Of a stretch of DNA of 41,301 nucleotides, positions 1 to 10,430 are shown one piece after another; the stretch's first letter is position 1; each line of letters opens with the position of its first letter. This DNA is from Phoronis australis (Eukaryota > Phoronida > Phoronidae), in the NCBI GenBank assembly GCA_002633005.1, contig NMRA01000500.1, positions 267,248-308,548 of the forward strand. The letters run 5' to 3'. The notes under the pieces were generated by a model, which saw only the letters and a program-made list of their open reading frames with translations, did no database searches and had not been told where the DNA came from. The translations under genes were made by a program, and so were the position numbers.

Positions 1-368
1 CTCACACCAAATTGCAACTGTTTGTGCAGCTTTCGGGCTCCTCCCGAACTTGGTTGCCAACAATTTAGCCCCAGCAATTCTCGGGCTCCTCCCGAGCTTG
101 ATTGCATCTCACCTTTCGGATCTGAATAACCAAATTGCCCCGTTCTTGCACACACGACTATTAATCAGCGACTGACTTGCCCGTGTATCAAAACTGTATA
201 AATCACAACGCTGCGATACTAAATCATGGAACAACTGGATTGCCACATGTAAGTGTGAAATATTGTAGTTATATATTCTTACAATAAACCTATGTATCAT
301 TCACCAACTTTTAGTTTTCAATGTCACCCTCAGTCCGCACCGGGCTCGTAAAAACCGCCCCCGTTACA
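1..368 (+). mobile_element. 3' part of an LTR, cut by the window edge
   Basis: The stretch ends in CCCGTTACA at 368, a typical TG...CA-type LTR terminus. It carries a TATA-like TATAAAT near 199, a polyadenylation signal AATAAA near 283, and a U5-like tail after it. Two diverged direct copies of a CTCGGGCTCCTCCCGA-type motif lie at about 33-57 and 83-107; each is partly palindromic (CGGG...CCCG), as in enhancer repeats of LTRs. The 5' end lies outside the window, so neither the target duplication nor solo versus full-length status can be judged. No gag/pol coding is seen. The LTR reading is inference from structure only. Confidence 0.5.
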
Positions 369-2075
369 AATAAGTACCGTACAAAATATGTACTTAAAAT
401 AAAACTTCTCTTGAGCTCAAGAACGTACGCAACTAAAGAATGTTAATAGGTACCATTTCGTCGCTAGTTGTCAACTATTGAATTTATAAACGAAGCTCTT
501 TGATGTTTAAAATTGATTACCGTGTTTATGCGAGCTAGAATTGTTATAGAATGAGCCTACAACCTAAGTCCTAGCTACAACTCGGGCAACAGGCAAGCGC
601 GAGTCTTTCCGAATTCCATAAGAGTAAAAGGCCTAATTTCTTCAACCACTTTTTGCTCTAATATAGCATTTTTTGTAAAAAAAAACATTGCAAACCATAG
701 CGCTGACGAAAACGAGTCAAAATACGGCGAAGTGTCAAGATGCATTGCATATATACCTACTTAGGCCTACTTGTTAGAGGCTACTACATGTAGTAACTGC
801 CGTGTGAGTGTTGTTCAACTTCTTGGTAACTCCTTTGGTTCTGTCGAGCAAGGCTCGTGATATGAGATTATTTCGACATAATAGATTGCTAGTATAAGCC
901 AAAGCGAATATATGAAAACTTTATCATAAACATATGGCAAAAATGCGTGTTAATTACCGAAAATACGCAGCGTTATGGCGCTACAAGTAGCACTGCAGAA
1001 ACGGCAGTGAATACGTGGCAAATACGTAATTCCCGTAGATGTATCGGTTCTAGCCAGTTAATAGGAGGAAATTCAGCTTTAAAGCGTCACTTTCGGCTGA
1101 CCACAAAAAGTTGCAAAATTTGTAAATTGTAATTAGTTAGATTTATTCCTTGACTTCCGTCTACGTCATCGCCACAAATTCTCATTTTCGAGCAACAACC
1201 ACACAAAAGATGATCCACAGCGGGAGATATGGATATATTTGTACAGCGGGTATCAGAAGCAGTTTTGGATGTACCTGTGCGGTTACCAGAGGCAGATATA
1301 TATCATTATACTTCTACCTCCGGTGCCGGTGAATGTTCAGAGTCCAATTGCTTCATGGGCCGGCGGCGCACCACTGAAAAATGGGAGGCTTTCTCACGGT
1401 GAATCAATGTAGCACAAAGGGTTATTTTACGCGTTGTTTGACGGGTCTGCGTTTTAGTGTTTAAATCCCTTTTCCTAAAGTTGTGTCGCTAAAGCAATGC
1501 CAGGACTACCCAGAATAGCAAAAACCTTCGATAAAGAGATTTTAAAGCCCCTTTGAAGTGATTTTTGTCTTGGTTATTACTCTAAAACACAACTATAAAC
1601 AGGTTACTCGACCACATAAAACATCTCAAATACCTCATATGACGATAGAAAATAATTGCTAACCCCTAACACACCATGACGGCATCCGCAAGTAAAAAGA
1701 ACGTCGACAAGTCAATTCTTTTGACAATGCTGACCAACTTTCCTGAAACCATAGAACTCTAGCCCTAGGGTTCTATGCTGAGCTGAGCCGCTTCCACGCA
1801 ACTGGGCTTGTTAGGGATAATTACCCAATAATTTTCGTTTTCGGGTCGTAAGACTAAAAAAAAGAAAACCTCATTTCAAATAAAAGCTATCAAATGAATG
1901 AGTCAAATTTCAACCTCTGATACGCTCTTGGTAATGCTGTATTGCCTGTTCTGCATGAATCGCTTTTCATAACGTTATACACGCAAAGCTCTCGACTTCT
2001 ATGAATATAACAAACAAAATCCATTTTACAGTAACATTGAGAGTGCTTATTGTACATAGGTTTTTTTTCCTGTAA
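369..2075. other. No gene recognised
   Basis: AT-rich, with stops in every frame and ORFs of only 60 codons or so. The single recognisable item is a fragment of the CATGGGC-ended repeat at about 1356-1400 (compare 15103-15179 and 32561-32782). Confidence 0.5.
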
Positions 2076-2082
2076 TAGTGTG

Positions 2083-2520
2083 TCTTGAGTATACTAATAG
2101 TCCTTATTTATGATGTGGATATGTTATTATGTTGTTGATCTGAGTACCAGTTTTCAATACACGAAACTCTATATATTATTACAAACATTCTCGAAGACTA
2201 CATTGCCCGGTTGCGTGAAACAGACCCACATGGGGAATAGCCAAGTGATCAAAATCTACTGCGTATTTGTGGGATTGTGGAAACACTGGTTGTCTTGCCT
2301 TGTACTGTTTGATTCTCATTACCAATTCAAATCAAGTAAATTTTGACTTTGATACAAAACGAGAGTGAACGTTACGTTGAATTCTCTATATTATTGAAAG
2401 TACGAAGGGATCTTTTCATGCAACGCCCCTAACTAAAGGACTGAGTTCCTAATTGTTCTGGTTGAATTTGGGGCTCAGTTTTAGTTATATTATTAGAAAA
2501 TGCCATTAGTCAAAGAGCTC
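2083..2520 (+). repeat. Dispersed repeat family R1, copy 1
   Basis: The same sequence, diverged, recurs in direct orientation at about 25937-26405, and part of it is inverted at 3725-3960. Shared landmarks in order are GTGTGTCTTGA, TTGCCCGGTTGCGTGAAACA, TCTACTGCGTATTTGTGG, AACGCCCCTAACTAAAGGAC and GGGGCTCAGTTTTAGTTA. The apparent ORF inside (2110-2346) is not kept open in the other copy, so I treat the unit as non-coding mobile DNA of unknown class. Confidence 0.75.
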
Positions 2521-2609
2521 ATAATAAAGAAACTTTCATCTTTGTTATTTCTCTTCAACGTTTAAGTAATAAATCGATACATTTAAAATTGTAAGTTTCT
2601 TTCACTGGA

Positions 2610-2810
2610 GAAAACTTGTAACTTAACGTGCACTCACATACATATAGGATGTGATGCACCACGTGAACAGTATGGGTATTTAACAAACTGCCGGAAATAA
2701 AAGAAACATTCGACGCGTATGGGATGAGTACAATCTGGGTCGATACACGGAATAATGTCTCGTGGGATATTACTTCATGTACACCACTCTCAGTACGTTT
2801 TGTGTGTATA
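2610..2810 (+). repeat. Dispersed repeat family R2, copy 1
   Basis: Its landmark CGGAATAATGTCTCGTGGGA recurs exactly at about 14467-14486, within a shorter related stretch at 14455-14533. An inverted copy lies at 23378-23665, where CCTATATGTATGT and CCCATACTGTTCA are recognisable. The family is AT-rich and non-coding. Confidence 0.7.
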
Positions 2811-2814
2811 TGTT

Positions 2815-2890
2815 TGCGAGAAAAGCAAGAACTCGCAAAACTTCGCGAAATCTCGTAAGTGAAAGGAAAACGTTTCGCCAGTATGCTCAA
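2815..2890 (+). repeat. CTCGCGAG-type dispersed motif (family R3)
   Basis: The pattern is GCGAGAAAAGCAAGAACTCG, then GTGAAAGGA and TTTCGC. Diverged relatives occur at about 10945-11060, 11770-11812, 29770-29910 and 30800-30950, and inverted at about 25645-25705. Several copies lead into a TGGTCGGTRAGG segment. It is probably a repeated non-coding element. Confidence 0.5.
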
Positions 2891-2907
2891 AGAAAAGACT
2901 GCATTTT

Positions 2908-3420
2908 GGCCGCCGCCATTCGTGTGTCATGGACCGTAGCGACTCCTAGCAGGTGTGTGTGCGCCGACGAAGCAAGCGAGACGTCGACTACCATGCCGAT
3001 TTTATTTTTGTCAAATTCAAACTTGTGAAGTGCCTTTGTTTAAAATATTCGGAACAAAAATATGAGCAGTGTAATAGAAAAATACATATAGGCAAAATAT
3101 AGAGTAAATCAAAAAAAAAATGGGCAGCAAAGTAATATAAATTAGGAGAAATACATCATAAGCAAGAGGGTGATCAGAGATAACCACATGAAAAAAGGTG
3201 ATTGGAGTGTGGGCAGGTACAGAACCTGTAAGATTTTGTCAATGGGGGTTCAGGGAAGGAGAGCAGCGAAAAAGGGGAAGGGGGAGCCCATCAACCAAAA
3301 GGTTGGGGGCGGAGATCGGTTTTCTGCCAACCGGTATTCCTGGAGCTTTCCTCTCCTCAACCATTTAATATTTCTTACGCCAATGTCCAAAACACTGGTC
3401 TAGATCTTTGTTTCGAAAAT
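2908..3420 (+). mobile_element. Left part of a TIR element related to 6843-8351
   Basis: It begins with the same terminal sequence as the element at 6843 (GGCCGCC..., GGACCGTRGCGAC, GTGTGTGCGCCGAC) and stays alignable through AAATTCAAA, ATGAGCAGTG, TAGGCAAAAT, GGTGATTGGAG and AGGATTTTGTC-like stretches. Homology resumes at about 4850-5190, so roughly 1.4 kb has been inserted between. No matching right terminus was found, so this copy looks broken. Confidence 0.55.
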
Positions 3421-3724
3421 TCACACATTACGACATTCTACATTGAAGCAAGGGGAGTTGTTGTGCCCAGTTACATGAAACAGTGCCAAATAGCGACTCA
3501 ACAGGGGCTGATCCAGGGTTTTTATGAGGGTGGTCTAAGTCAACCATTTGAACATTCTAGATTGGATACCACTAAAATCAACTGGGAAAATGGGAGTCTG
3601 GACCCCTTTGACTTCCCCTGGATCCACCTGTACTCAAGTGAGTTGCCTTAATCATGCGGTATTTGTTTTGTCCTTTACTCTGAGTTGTTGCTTTTTTCTA
3701 TCATTTTATCTTTATTGAGAGCCC

Positions 3725-3960
3725 CTGTTTTTACTTAATGACGTTTTCTAATAATATAACTAAAAACTGAGCCCTTTGAATTATAATTCAGTCAAATATT
3801 TCGGGACTTAGTCCTTCAATTAGGGGTGTTGCAGGAAAAGATCCCTACTTATTTTCAATAATATTGAGAATTCAACGAAGATAACTCACAAATAGGCAGT
3901 AGATTTAGGGAATATAGTGGAGTAGCTATTTGGGACAGTTTCATGCAACCGGGCACTGGA
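3725..3960 (-). repeat. Inverted copy of repeat family R1
   Basis: Read on the minus strand it matches 2195-2520: GTGCCCGGTTGCATGAAAC, TCTACTGCCTATTTGTGAG, then GGGATCTTTTCCTGCAACAC-like and a GGGCTCAGTTTTTAGTTATA stretch. With 2195-2520 it makes two inverted arms about 1.2 kb apart. Confidence 0.65.
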
Positions 3961-4849
3961 CCCCCAGCTTCAGTGCCTGATGGTATTTGAAATGGGTAGC
4001 GAATTGCGGTGGGTTGTGGTGAATGACACTGGTGGCAACAGGGATAGGGGGTTGAAAACCAGCAAGAGATGGAATTCCTGCCTGCAGTCCAGTAAACCTG
4101 CCTTGTATGCACCCATAAAACAGCCAAGATACCTATTGAATACACATTCCATTTAGGGTAGTTTTTACGATGCTTTCCAGCTCTCGTAAACCATTCACAT
4201 TTTATTAAATTAACTATCAGCAATTAGTTAAAGGCATATTCGAGAGATAAAAATGACTAACTTGAAGGAAAATAACACAAAGGCGCCTTCTTTCCTGACT
4301 TGATGTTTTAAGACCCGTGTCAAAACAAAAATCCAAACAAACGACATCGTTACTTAGCGTAACGAGGTTTCTAAGGTAATGCACATACTACCGAAGTACC
4401 CACCGATGTAACGCTCAATATGCTTTTAAAAGAACACTTCCTCTGGCAATGAAGTTCATACCATGCTAGAAAAAGAATGTGCACGTCGAACTGCAGTCAA
4501 AATTGCACAACAGGCAAAGCTTCTCCGGCATATACCATGGCATGGTTCGATAAACGTTGCTGAGCCATTTTGACAATAATTTTGGACATGCAATATTTCG
4601 TGAAAATAGGATGGTACAGCACTTAAATTAGTCTAAAAATGAAGTATCCCGGTCATAAATTTAAATGCAGTGAAGTTTTACCAACATCTGTCAAGTCGCA
4701 TTGAAAAATAATTGGCAGACAAGGAAAATATTGTGGATGCAGAAAAATGCTGCAGTAATGTCCAAATTCTAATCGCACAAGCGAGCTTAAACAGTGTATA
4801 CGAAATAACAAGTGCTATTCAATGATTTATTAACAGGGGAAACACAATG
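3961..4849. other. No gene recognised
   Basis: ORFs of 60-122 codons occur on the minus strand (3855-4223) but overlap the repeat and show no domain, splice pattern or coding-like composition. With 3421-3724 it forms the DNA that separates the two halves of the broken TIR element. Confidence 0.4.
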
Positions 4850-5190
4850 CACACACTATTGCACCTTAAATGATATAGTTTTAGGTGTATTCATCACTAT
4901 CATATAGATATAGATTATTGACCAATGGCAGCCATAAATAATAAATAAATAAAAAATAATAAATGAATAATAATAAATAAATAATAAAGTATAGATAAAA
5001 TGAAATAATTTATATGCTAATATAACAATAATAAAATTGGTAAATAAATAGTAATAGTAAACATAATTATCTTTTAGATCTGAATATATTTAGAAAGTGG
5101 TTAGAGGCATCAACGGGGACAGAATCAACTAATCAGTAGTTCCCAAAATCATGCAAACCATTTACATAATTTTCTACGTAAGTGACCAAA
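4850..5190 (+). repeat. AT-rich segment of the TIR element, AATA-rich simple repeats
   Basis: It matches 7690-8070: ATTATTGACCAA, AACAATAATAAAATT, TCTTTTAGATCTGAAT, CCAAAATCATGCAAAC and AATTTTCTA recur in the same order. An irregular AATA/AATAA microsatellite occupies about 4935-5050. Confidence 0.65.
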
Positions 5191-6724
5191 TGCAGGAAAT
5201 GAAGTAAATCAAAACTTTATTGTTTGAAATGTTTACAGTACTGTATCTTAATGTGTTGTTTCTGTGTGAACATTTTTCTTGTCCTTCTCGTTCTGGATAA
5301 TATGGAAGTGTGCTTGTTATTGACAGAAAAAATTGCGATTCCACACATCATAGTCGCATAAAAGGGGTACATTGATTGGTGTAAAAATTAATATTGGTAG
5401 AAATTAATAATGCAATTTAAAACGCTAGTTCCGCGGCGTGTCAAGTTGTTTTACAGCAGAGTCTATAATACAACATTTTGAACTGTGAGACAATGTCGTT
5501 TCAAACTACAAATTACCAGTTCGCTTCGCTAAGATGAATAAGGTACTAGGACAAGTAATACCAGGAAGTGGTTATCTCTTCCTGGTAATACTAGATAGTT
5601 AAAAAAGTAGCGTATCAGTGAAGTAATTTTCCTTGAGACACCCCTTACATGCGTTTTATTTTTTGAAAAAACGTATGCATATTAATCTAATTACTATTTC
5701 TTGGTATAATGTGAAGTAGACAATTTCAATCACCTTTCGGGAGTCTGTGCAAATGCATACATCGACCTGCGGCTTCGGCCGCCCAAGCAGTGGTGTTCAC
5801 AGGCACGCGCGGGTAAGCGATGTATACACTATGTGCTTGCCTTACCAACCAGTACAGGGGGGTTTTGGTGTCTGCATTCTTCTTTTTTCATTGAAATACT
5901 TAATGTTAACATATCAGTTTTTATAACTCTATCATTCTGCAAAATTTTGCTGCCAAATTTTATTCAAACTGTTTTACGCCCTCAAATCCGAATGCGCACA
6001 TGTACACAAACATGTACAGTTCCATTGGTCAATTGTTGCATAAATGACACGACTTTACATAAACGCATATTGTTCATAGATTTACATGGGTTTCTATTAA
6101 TTTTTTCTACGTTTTGTTCAAGTGTTTCACGGCAAACGCATGCCTCAAATATTTTTGTTAGAATAAATCAAGTGGCGTCGGGTCAAGGAATTTTTAGACA
6201 AATACTAAAAACTTTGGTAATGCAGTGACGTAATGGCTCGCCGGAGAGTGGCCCCCTTGACAGCTGATCGTCTTGTCGGTTTGAAAACAAGCGGAACTGA
6301 AAAATAGGTACTAGACAATTATAGCGACGAAAAAGGTTAATCATTGAAGAATACCATTTTCTAATCTTTATTTCAGTGATTGTCTTTTTGACCGTTGAGC
6401 CGGCAAAATCTCCCTGGCCCTATCAACACTCCGTGAGAATTTCAGCCAAAGCATTAGGAATTTTGTCTTTGCAATGGCTTATATGACCGTTTGCGCAATA
6501 CGACATGGGCCACAGTTTTACATTGCTTTATGTTACCAATATTTTAGAACCTCGTCAGTATGTAAATTTTCAAATTTTATTCTGAAAATTACCCGGCTTC
6601 CATAAGGCCACGTGCTTTTGTTTACATAGCGTTCATCATCAATATATGGCGGACCGCGTGCCACGCGCTGTCCGGCTTGCGAGTATGGGCGCGTCGTCTC
6701 TAAATATATATATAGCTCGTTGAC
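5191..6724. other. No gene recognised
   Basis: ORFs at 5833-6228 (+) and 6533-6736 (-) lack coding-like composition; the first depends on a non-ATG start. Nothing else was recognised. Confidence 0.4.
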
Positions 6725-6815
6725 AATAATGGCCACAGTTGCCTTCCAAGGGGATTTCGCTAGGAGATTTATCTCCCTCTCTACGGTCTCTGTCTGAAGC
6801 TTATTAAGTTAAATC
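6725..6815 (+). repeat. Direct repeat flanking the TIR element (left)
   Basis: GGGATTTCGCTAGG and TCTCCCTCTCTACGGT are shared with 8339-8430 on the other side of the TIR element. At about 90 bp it is far too long to be a target duplication, so the two are copies of another repeat or remnants of a larger compound element. Confidence 0.6.
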
Positions 6816-6842
6816 AAAGACGTTAACAAGACTATTCACAAA

Positions 6843-8351
6843 GGCCGCCGACATTATAACGTGACGGACCGTGGCGACACCTAGCGGGCGTGTGTGCGCC
6901 GACAAAGTACGCGAGACGTTGATTACGGGCCAATTTCAGTTTGTCAAATTCAAAATTGAGAAGTGTCTTTGCTTAAAGTATTGGAAACAAAAAACATGAG
7001 CAGTGCCATGGAAAATACACGTAGGCAAAATCTAGACTCGGTATATCAAGTCAAAACTTGGGCAGTACAGGTAATAAGAAGTACGAGAAATACATCATAA
7101 AAAAGAGTGTGATTCAGTAATCAGAGGTAAACAGGTGAAAATAGGTGATTGGAGGGTGAGCAGGTACAAAACACGTAGGATTTTGTCCAGGGAGGTCAGG
7201 AAAGTAATAAACATAAGACAGACCTGCTGAAGAAGAGGTAGGAGCAAAAACACTCTCACACTCTGCATTCCCTTCATTGTCCAAACTCGTTTATTATTTT
7301 ATCTTCTCCACTTAATCCATTTTTAACATTCATAGCGAGAGTAAATTTAACTACGTCGAAGCCTTTTAGAGTACTATATTGAAAATGAATAGCAGGGCTG
7401 AATTTATTTCCATTGAATGATCCAATTTTAGGAGGCATGTACATTTATTTTCCTTAAAATACTAGAGCCCAGCTTTCAGATTATTAGAAAATTTCATGAA
7501 TAAAAGAGAACCTTATAATAAAGATGAAGAGGCAAGAAAAATACCATAAATGAGTAAACAAAGTGCGTAAACAAAGTCCACAGAGTGGTGATATGAGTTT
7601 CTAGTCCAAGTTTGCATATTCATGCAACAAACTCACAGCCCAAATATGGAAAATTATTAAGCGGGTTACCAAACCATACAATTAATATTCATTATGTACT
7701 GAAGTCCATATCATGATTATATAATATAAATTATTGACCAACGATGGCCAGAATGTTAACTGTATGGGATCACAAGAAATAATTTAAATAAGTAACAACA
7801 AATCAATAAAAACAATGAATAAATAAATAAAAATAAATAGTAATAAATAAAGAATAATACAACAAATATATGATAATATAACAATAATAAAATTAGTAAA
7901 TAAATAAGTAGTAATAGTAACTGTTATAATCTTTTAGATCTGAATGTATTAAGACTGCAGAAAGAAATGAAAAAAAAGTAATCAATGGGCATAGAATAAA
8001 CTGATCAACAGTTACCAAAATCATGCAAACAATAAACGATAATTTTCTATATAAGCGATCAAATGCAGGGAACAGTAAAGACATCAAGTTCAAATCACCC
8101 GGTCCATCACTGAATGACTGGCAGCAGTTTCACACAAAAACATTATTTGTTTCAATCGTGAACATCATCTATCTTAATCAGTGGGGAAGCAAAAAAGTCA
8201 CGAATTTTCAATTAACTGTTGTTGCAGACGAAAGTATTGCAAAAAGCACCGTTGCTTTTTACCGACTGGAGCCGTCATGTCTTGCCATATTTGTTTATTG
8301 CACACACGTCCGCTAGACGTCTCTACGGTCCATGAAACAACAATGGCCGCC
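6843..8351. mobile_element. 1.5-kb DNA transposon-like element with ~50-bp terminal inverted repeats
   Basis: The left end (GGCCGCC..GGACCGTGGCGACACCTAG then GTGTGTG) is matched, inverted, by the right end at 8297-8351 (GGCGGCC..GGACCGTAGAGACGTCTAG then GTGTGTG). The interior is AT-rich and non-coding, with an AATA-rich tract at 7780-7920, so this is a non-autonomous element. A broken relative lies at 2908-3420 plus 4850-5190. No clear target-site duplication was identified, so the superfamily is unassigned. Confidence 0.65.
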
Positions 8352-8430
8352 AGTGGCCGTCCAATGGGATTTCGCTAGGTGGTTTGTCTCCCTCTCTACG
8401 GTTTCTGGTTAAATTAAAGACCTGGTCGCA
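8339..8430 (+). repeat. Direct repeat flanking the TIR element (right)
   Basis: It matches 6725-6815 (ACAAYAATGGCC, GGGATTTCGCTAGG, TCTCCCTCTCTACGG, TTAAATYAAAGAC) and overlaps the right inverted terminus. Confidence 0.6.
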
Positions 8431-8548
8431 CGCGTTGTTAACCCTTATTACATGGTTAGAGGATGTTATAAGGATCCAAGAAGTACTTACCCCATAACTA
8501 ATACAAGATCCGTACTCGAAAAAAAGTTTAAATTAACGCGCCACTCAC

Positions 8549-8602
8549 GATTCGCACCCGAAGAACCACCGCCATTTTGAACTTGCCGAGAACCCGGAAG
8601 TA
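8549..8602 (-). promoter_or_regulatory. Possible TATA-less promoter and first coding exon of an unidentified gene
   Basis: Read on the minus strand, an ETS-type site (ACTTCCGG, 8601-8594) is followed by AAAATGGCGG, which combines a YY1-like site with an ATG in good context (A at -3, G at +4). Nine open codons follow (8575-8549, MAVVLRVRI) and then a strong 5' splice site GTGAGTG. This layout is typical of housekeeping promoters, but no second exon was recognised downstream, so the call is speculative. Confidence 0.25.
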
Positions 8603-8609
8603 CAATTCA

Positions 8610-9450
8610 TTCAGGAACCCAGGCTAAGAAAACGCCGTCAGTGTAAATGGTCGAGTGCCTGTTACCAGCCTACAAACGGGGATAAAATAATCGACAGCGC
8701 GCCTTAATTTTAATAAAATCAAAACACGGACAATTTTATCAAATTTGCTGAAGAAATGTGGCGAATAAATTTTGACAGAAATTACTTTGCCGCACTCGGG
8801 ACCGCAGCCTATCGGACAGTGAGGGTGCGGATCGAGACAAGACACTGGCGAACGGTAAAGGCATGAGGTTACAAGCTGTTTTGTCGAAGTAAAATGTTCA
8901 AATCATAAATGCCGCATATATTCAAAAGTAGTTTCAGACACTTGCATAAAATTACGGGCTGATTACTCCTGTGTCACACTGCCGCGGCAGCGTTAGCTAA
9001 CCTCAGTGCCAGCTACCAGTATGAAGATTATTGTCAAAATACAGCTGGTTAGTAGGCCTATACAGCTTTGTGCCAAGACTACCCTTAGGCCTACCTGGTC
9101 CCTGGCCGCAGCGCTCGCTCAAACGAGGCTTATTTAGAACTTGGGGTCTTCTGGCGTACTGTGCAAAGGCTTTTAACAGAGATTTGCCCAGACTTTGCAT
9201 AGTGAGCGCACCAAGCCTAAAAAATGGGGGCTGGAATTTTTGGGAATGTCTACCTTTTACTATAAGATTCACTGGTATGATGTTCAGAGCTATGAATTGC
9301 AGACGCTAACTTTTGGTACTTCCTGTCTACTAGTGGACTTTTGTCTCGTTTTCTACTTTTTTCGGAGTTCGTGCTTCTCTGACTGAGGCAGACCTTTTTC
9401 CATTTCTCCAAATAGGGGGCTCGTTCGAGCACATAAGTATGACAAGTCCA
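8610..9450. other. No gene recognised
   Basis: Opposed ORFs of 60-92 codons overlap at 9003-9309; neither shows a domain or splice context. Confidence 0.35.
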
Positions 9451-10430
9451 ATACAAAATGTTATAATTTTTTATTCATTAAGCCAAAATGATTCAACCTT
9501 TTAACATAATAAGTAACTTAAAATGCACAATACTTTACAACATTTAGCATTACAAACACTATTCAACAGCACAAATTTCCATGATATGAAAGTGGACATA
9601 CATGAAAATATTACCAGTGTTTCTTTACACCAGAATTTGACAAGCATGATTTAAAAAATATGAAGTTGCAAGGAACAAGAATTGGAGGCTTGAAGATTCG
9701 CAATCGAACATAAGCTTATTTCTCTAACTAAGATTCTTCATATTGTTGACTTGATAACCTGAATTAAGAAGCAATAAGTTACAAAACATGACTTCAAAGC
9801 AATTTAGACATAAAATTTAGAAAAATGTGAATCATTTTGTGACACCTAATCAGCAATTGACAGTCAAACAAAAAAAACTCAAAATTACTTCAACTAATCT
9901 ACGTATTTTTTAGCTTGGTGTAAGATCACCTGAATGACAAATTCACAGTAAAATAATTCGAATATATCTCACATTTTTGGCACAAAAACACGAAAATTGA
10001 ACACAGTTTCTTTTTTGTAGCAACGTTTGTTAAAATGTATCAACGTCAAAATCTTCACAAATTACAAAATAACAGGTTGAACATGCCTTCCAGTTCAGCT
10101 AAAGTCGCCATGTTGCTGCCGCCAGAAATGAGTCCAACGGGAATTGTGAGCACATTTATCACTTAAAAGTAACAACTGCGACGCTGAAATTTGGTGAAAA
10201 CTGTTGAATCGTGCAGAATAGTAAGCAAAGATATGTCTCACTAAATTTCACCGTAAATTGTTGGCGAAAACAATTTACTCATAGTTTTAAACTCGTAACT
10301 TATCCCGCTGCCCTCCAATATGGCCGACGCGATCCAAACAAAGTGACCCAAATTTCGCCACAAAAATTGCAATAACTACACTGCTTGTCCCAGCAAACAG
10401 CTGTGAGATTTGTTGTGTGCATCCTATCTT
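9451..10430 (-). other. AT-rich stretch, possible 3' untranslated region on the minus strand
   Basis: On the minus strand it ends with AATAAA at 9475-9470 after about 600 bp of AT-rich sequence without ORFs. It lies downstream of the Rab gene copy 1 and outside the duplicated block, so it could hold that gene's missing last exon and 3' end. A possible splice acceptor lies near 10120 on the minus strand. This is inference; no C-terminal Cys motif could be tied to the gene. Confidence 0.2.

Noticed and set aside
3855-4223. 122-codon minus-strand ORF
   Set aside because: It partly overlaps the inverted R1 repeat and has no coding-like pattern or domain.
5833-6228. 131-codon plus-strand ORF
   Set aside because: It starts at a non-ATG codon, has Phe/Ile-rich AT-driven composition and no motif or splice context.
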